Part shown: in pieces, positions 63,239 through 64,000 of the stretch
How the letters are laid out: each line of letters starts with the position of its first letter
Position numbering within the stretch: the first letter of the stretch is position 1
NCBI RefSeq assembly: GCF_000214665.1
Contig: NC_015572.1
Location: forward strand, 1,612,001-1,676,000
Origin: Methylomonas methanica MC09
Lineage (GTDB): Bacteria; Pseudomonadota; Gammaproteobacteria; Methylococcales; Methylomonadaceae
DNA length: 64,000 nucleotides
Reading direction: 5' to 3'
Notes under the pieces: generated by a model
The model's database searches: none
The model's input: the letters and a program-made list of their open reading frames with translations, nothing else
Told to the model about the DNA's origin: nothing
Program-made: the position numbers and the translations under genes

Positions 63239-63628
63239 TTATTTGATTTCTAGCGGCAGCACATCGACTACGCCTTCGCTGTGATTATTGTTGTCATAGC
63301 TATAGATGGCCTGACCGTAAGCCGTGTCGACATACTCAACATTCCAAGGCACAACCATTTCAGCGCCCACATGAGCGTAGCTGTGAATGGCGGGTCCGTA
63401 GGCTCGGCTGACATAGACCAATTCCGGTTTGGCGGAGACTTTTCCGGGTACGCTGTTTAGATAACTGTAAATGCTGGGATTGGCTGACTTGGATTGATAA
63501 ATCAATGCGGCGTCTTTCCCAGGTATTGATGTTTCGGTCGCGCCGACGTTAAAAGACAATAGTCCGGAAAGTATTGCCGCGGCGGCGATTGGAAAATAGT
63601 TTGATGTATTGGTGTTATGTGTTTTCAT
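63239..63628 (-). CDS. Small secreted protein with three YSY-type repeats
   Basis: 129 residues from ATG 63628, with AAGGA about ten bases upstream; an ATG three codons earlier lies in that ribosome binding site. Signal peptide to about residue 30 (ILSGLLSFNVGATE). The mature part has three related segments: YQSKSANPSIYSYLN, YVSRAYGPAIHSYAH and YVDTAYGQAIYSYDN, about 30-35 residues apart. No Cys. I do not recognise the family; it could be an exported structural or adhesion protein. Upstream lies an NtrC-like dyad at 63723-63739. Confidence 0.6.
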   Translation of the reverse strand: MKTHNTNTSNYFPIAAAAILSGLLSFNVGATETSIPGKDAALIYQSKSANPSIYSYLNSVPGKVSAKPELVYVSRAYGPAIHSYAHVGAEMVVPWNVEYVDTAYGQAIYSYDNNNHSEGVVDVLPLEIK

Positions 63629-63722
63629 GGCAAACATCCTTTTTTATATTGTTATAGACGCTTATTAGGACTGCTCGTCTATGCTTAAGTTCATGAAAAA
63701 ACGATTATTACGTTGATTTTAT

Positions 63723-63739
63723 TGCACTAATTTAGTGCG
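63723..63739. promoter_or_regulatory. NtrC-like dyad
   Basis: TGCACTAATTTAGTGCG contains a perfect 7+1+7 inverted repeat and fits the NtrC consensus TGCACYAWWWTRGTGCA at 16 of 17 positions. It is 95 bases upstream of the small secreted protein gene, yet no sigma-54 box lies between, so other dyad-binding regulators are possible. Confidence 0.4.
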
Positions 63740-63864
63740 TGGCGCCTGTTGCGGAGCAGGTATACCCTTCACGATAGGCACGGCCTGCTCCTTTACAGTT
63801 TTAAATAAACGCGGTATCCGGTTGCCTAAAATTGTTTGACTTTGACTGTTTGACGGCTGGTGGC

Positions 63865-63932
63865 GGCAAGTTTTGCTGCTGCCGGCAAAACTTGCCCGTT
63901 CGTATTTGCTGACCTGAAAACTTGCAGGTCAG
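63865..63932. other. Two adjacent strong hairpins of unknown role
   Basis: First hairpin: GGCAAGTTTTGC (63865-63876) and GCAAAACTTGCC (63885-63896), 12 bp, loop 8. Second: CTGACCTG (63909-63916) and CAGGTCAG (63925-63932), 8 bp, with loop AAAACTTG, which repeats part of the first stem. No T run follows. Possible RNA element or pairing switch. Confidence 0.4.
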
Positions 63933-64000
63933 GCATTGCTTATGCGCATCTCGGCGTGGGATGTCTTACTATTTTGAATGGTACGGATAATCGGTATAGC

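Larger units (their letters stand above)
63629..64000. other. Non-coding end of the window
   Basis: No gene is supported in these 372 bases. They hold the dyad at 63723-63739, an inverted repeat GGAGCAGG and CCTGCTCC (about 63751-63792), and two strong hairpins at 63865-63932. A gene to the right of the window may use them. Confidence 0.5.

Overview
The window looks like a chromosomal segment of a gammaproteobacterial methylotroph, most likely a methanotroph of the Methylomonas/Methylobacter type. The clearest pointer is a lanthanide-type methanol dehydrogenase (xoxF) with its periplasmic partner xoxJ. Supporting signs are a complete glycogen cluster, VPLPA-CTERM surface proteins, a type III glutamine synthetase, and typical gammaproteobacterial operons (dusB-fis-purH, ruvCAB, tol-pal, miaB-phoH-ybeY-corC). 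No methane monooxygenase gene lies in the window, so methanotrophy is an inference and the genus is not proven.

Layout. 1-7.2 kb: a VPLPA-CTERM protein behind a consensus-like sigma-54 promoter, dusB-fis-purH, the ABC-F protein ybiT, and a second VPLPA-CTERM protein. 7.2-14.6 kb: glutamine synthetase III with an NtrC-like site and a sigma-54 promoter, a voltage-gated-type K+ channel carrying a zinc ribbon, a MerR regulator with an SmbP-like metal-binding protein, glutathione peroxidase with a membrane protein, and a TlpA-like thioredoxin. 14.7-32.3 kb is mostly housekeeping: serA-serB, yebC-ruvCAB, ybgC-tolQRAB-pal-cpoB, queE-queC, then an unusual pair (a soluble chemoreceptor-like protein and an ODP-type di-iron oxygen sensor), then miaB-phoH-ybeY-corC.

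32.3-39.8 kb is a leftward signalling block: a TonB-dependent receptor, a YfiR-family periplasmic protein and a CHASE8-like hybrid histidine kinase, preceded by a REC-GGDEF-EAL response regulator. 39.9-42.1 kb holds an old-yellow-enzyme reductase and a zinc alcohol dehydrogenase. 42.1-51.4 kb is the glycogen/alpha-glucan cluster: glgB-glgA plus a short secretin-domain protein on the minus strand, and glgC-GH57-malQ on the plus strand. 51.4-54.2 kb holds xoxF and xoxJ, separated by a strong intrinsic terminator. 54.6-57.6 kb carries msrA, hslO, a lipoprotein-like gene and a nitroreductase.

57.8-63.0 kb is a decayed genomic island at the 3' end of tRNA-Leu(CAG). A 22-bp copy of the tRNA end is repeated at the far side, and the integrase gene keeps only its N-terminal half because an IS21-family element cuts it. 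That IS21 element is itself interrupted in istB by an IS3-family element. After the island comes a small secreted repeat protein and a hairpin-rich non-coding stretch.

Likely joint functions: nitrogen-responsive control of glnN; metal sensing and buffering by MerR-SmbP; oxygen or iron sensing by the ODP pair; an outer-membrane-to-kinase relay from receptor through YfiR; and carbon storage and methanol oxidation side by side in the glycogen and xox loci. All functions are inferred from reading the sequence; no database search was run.
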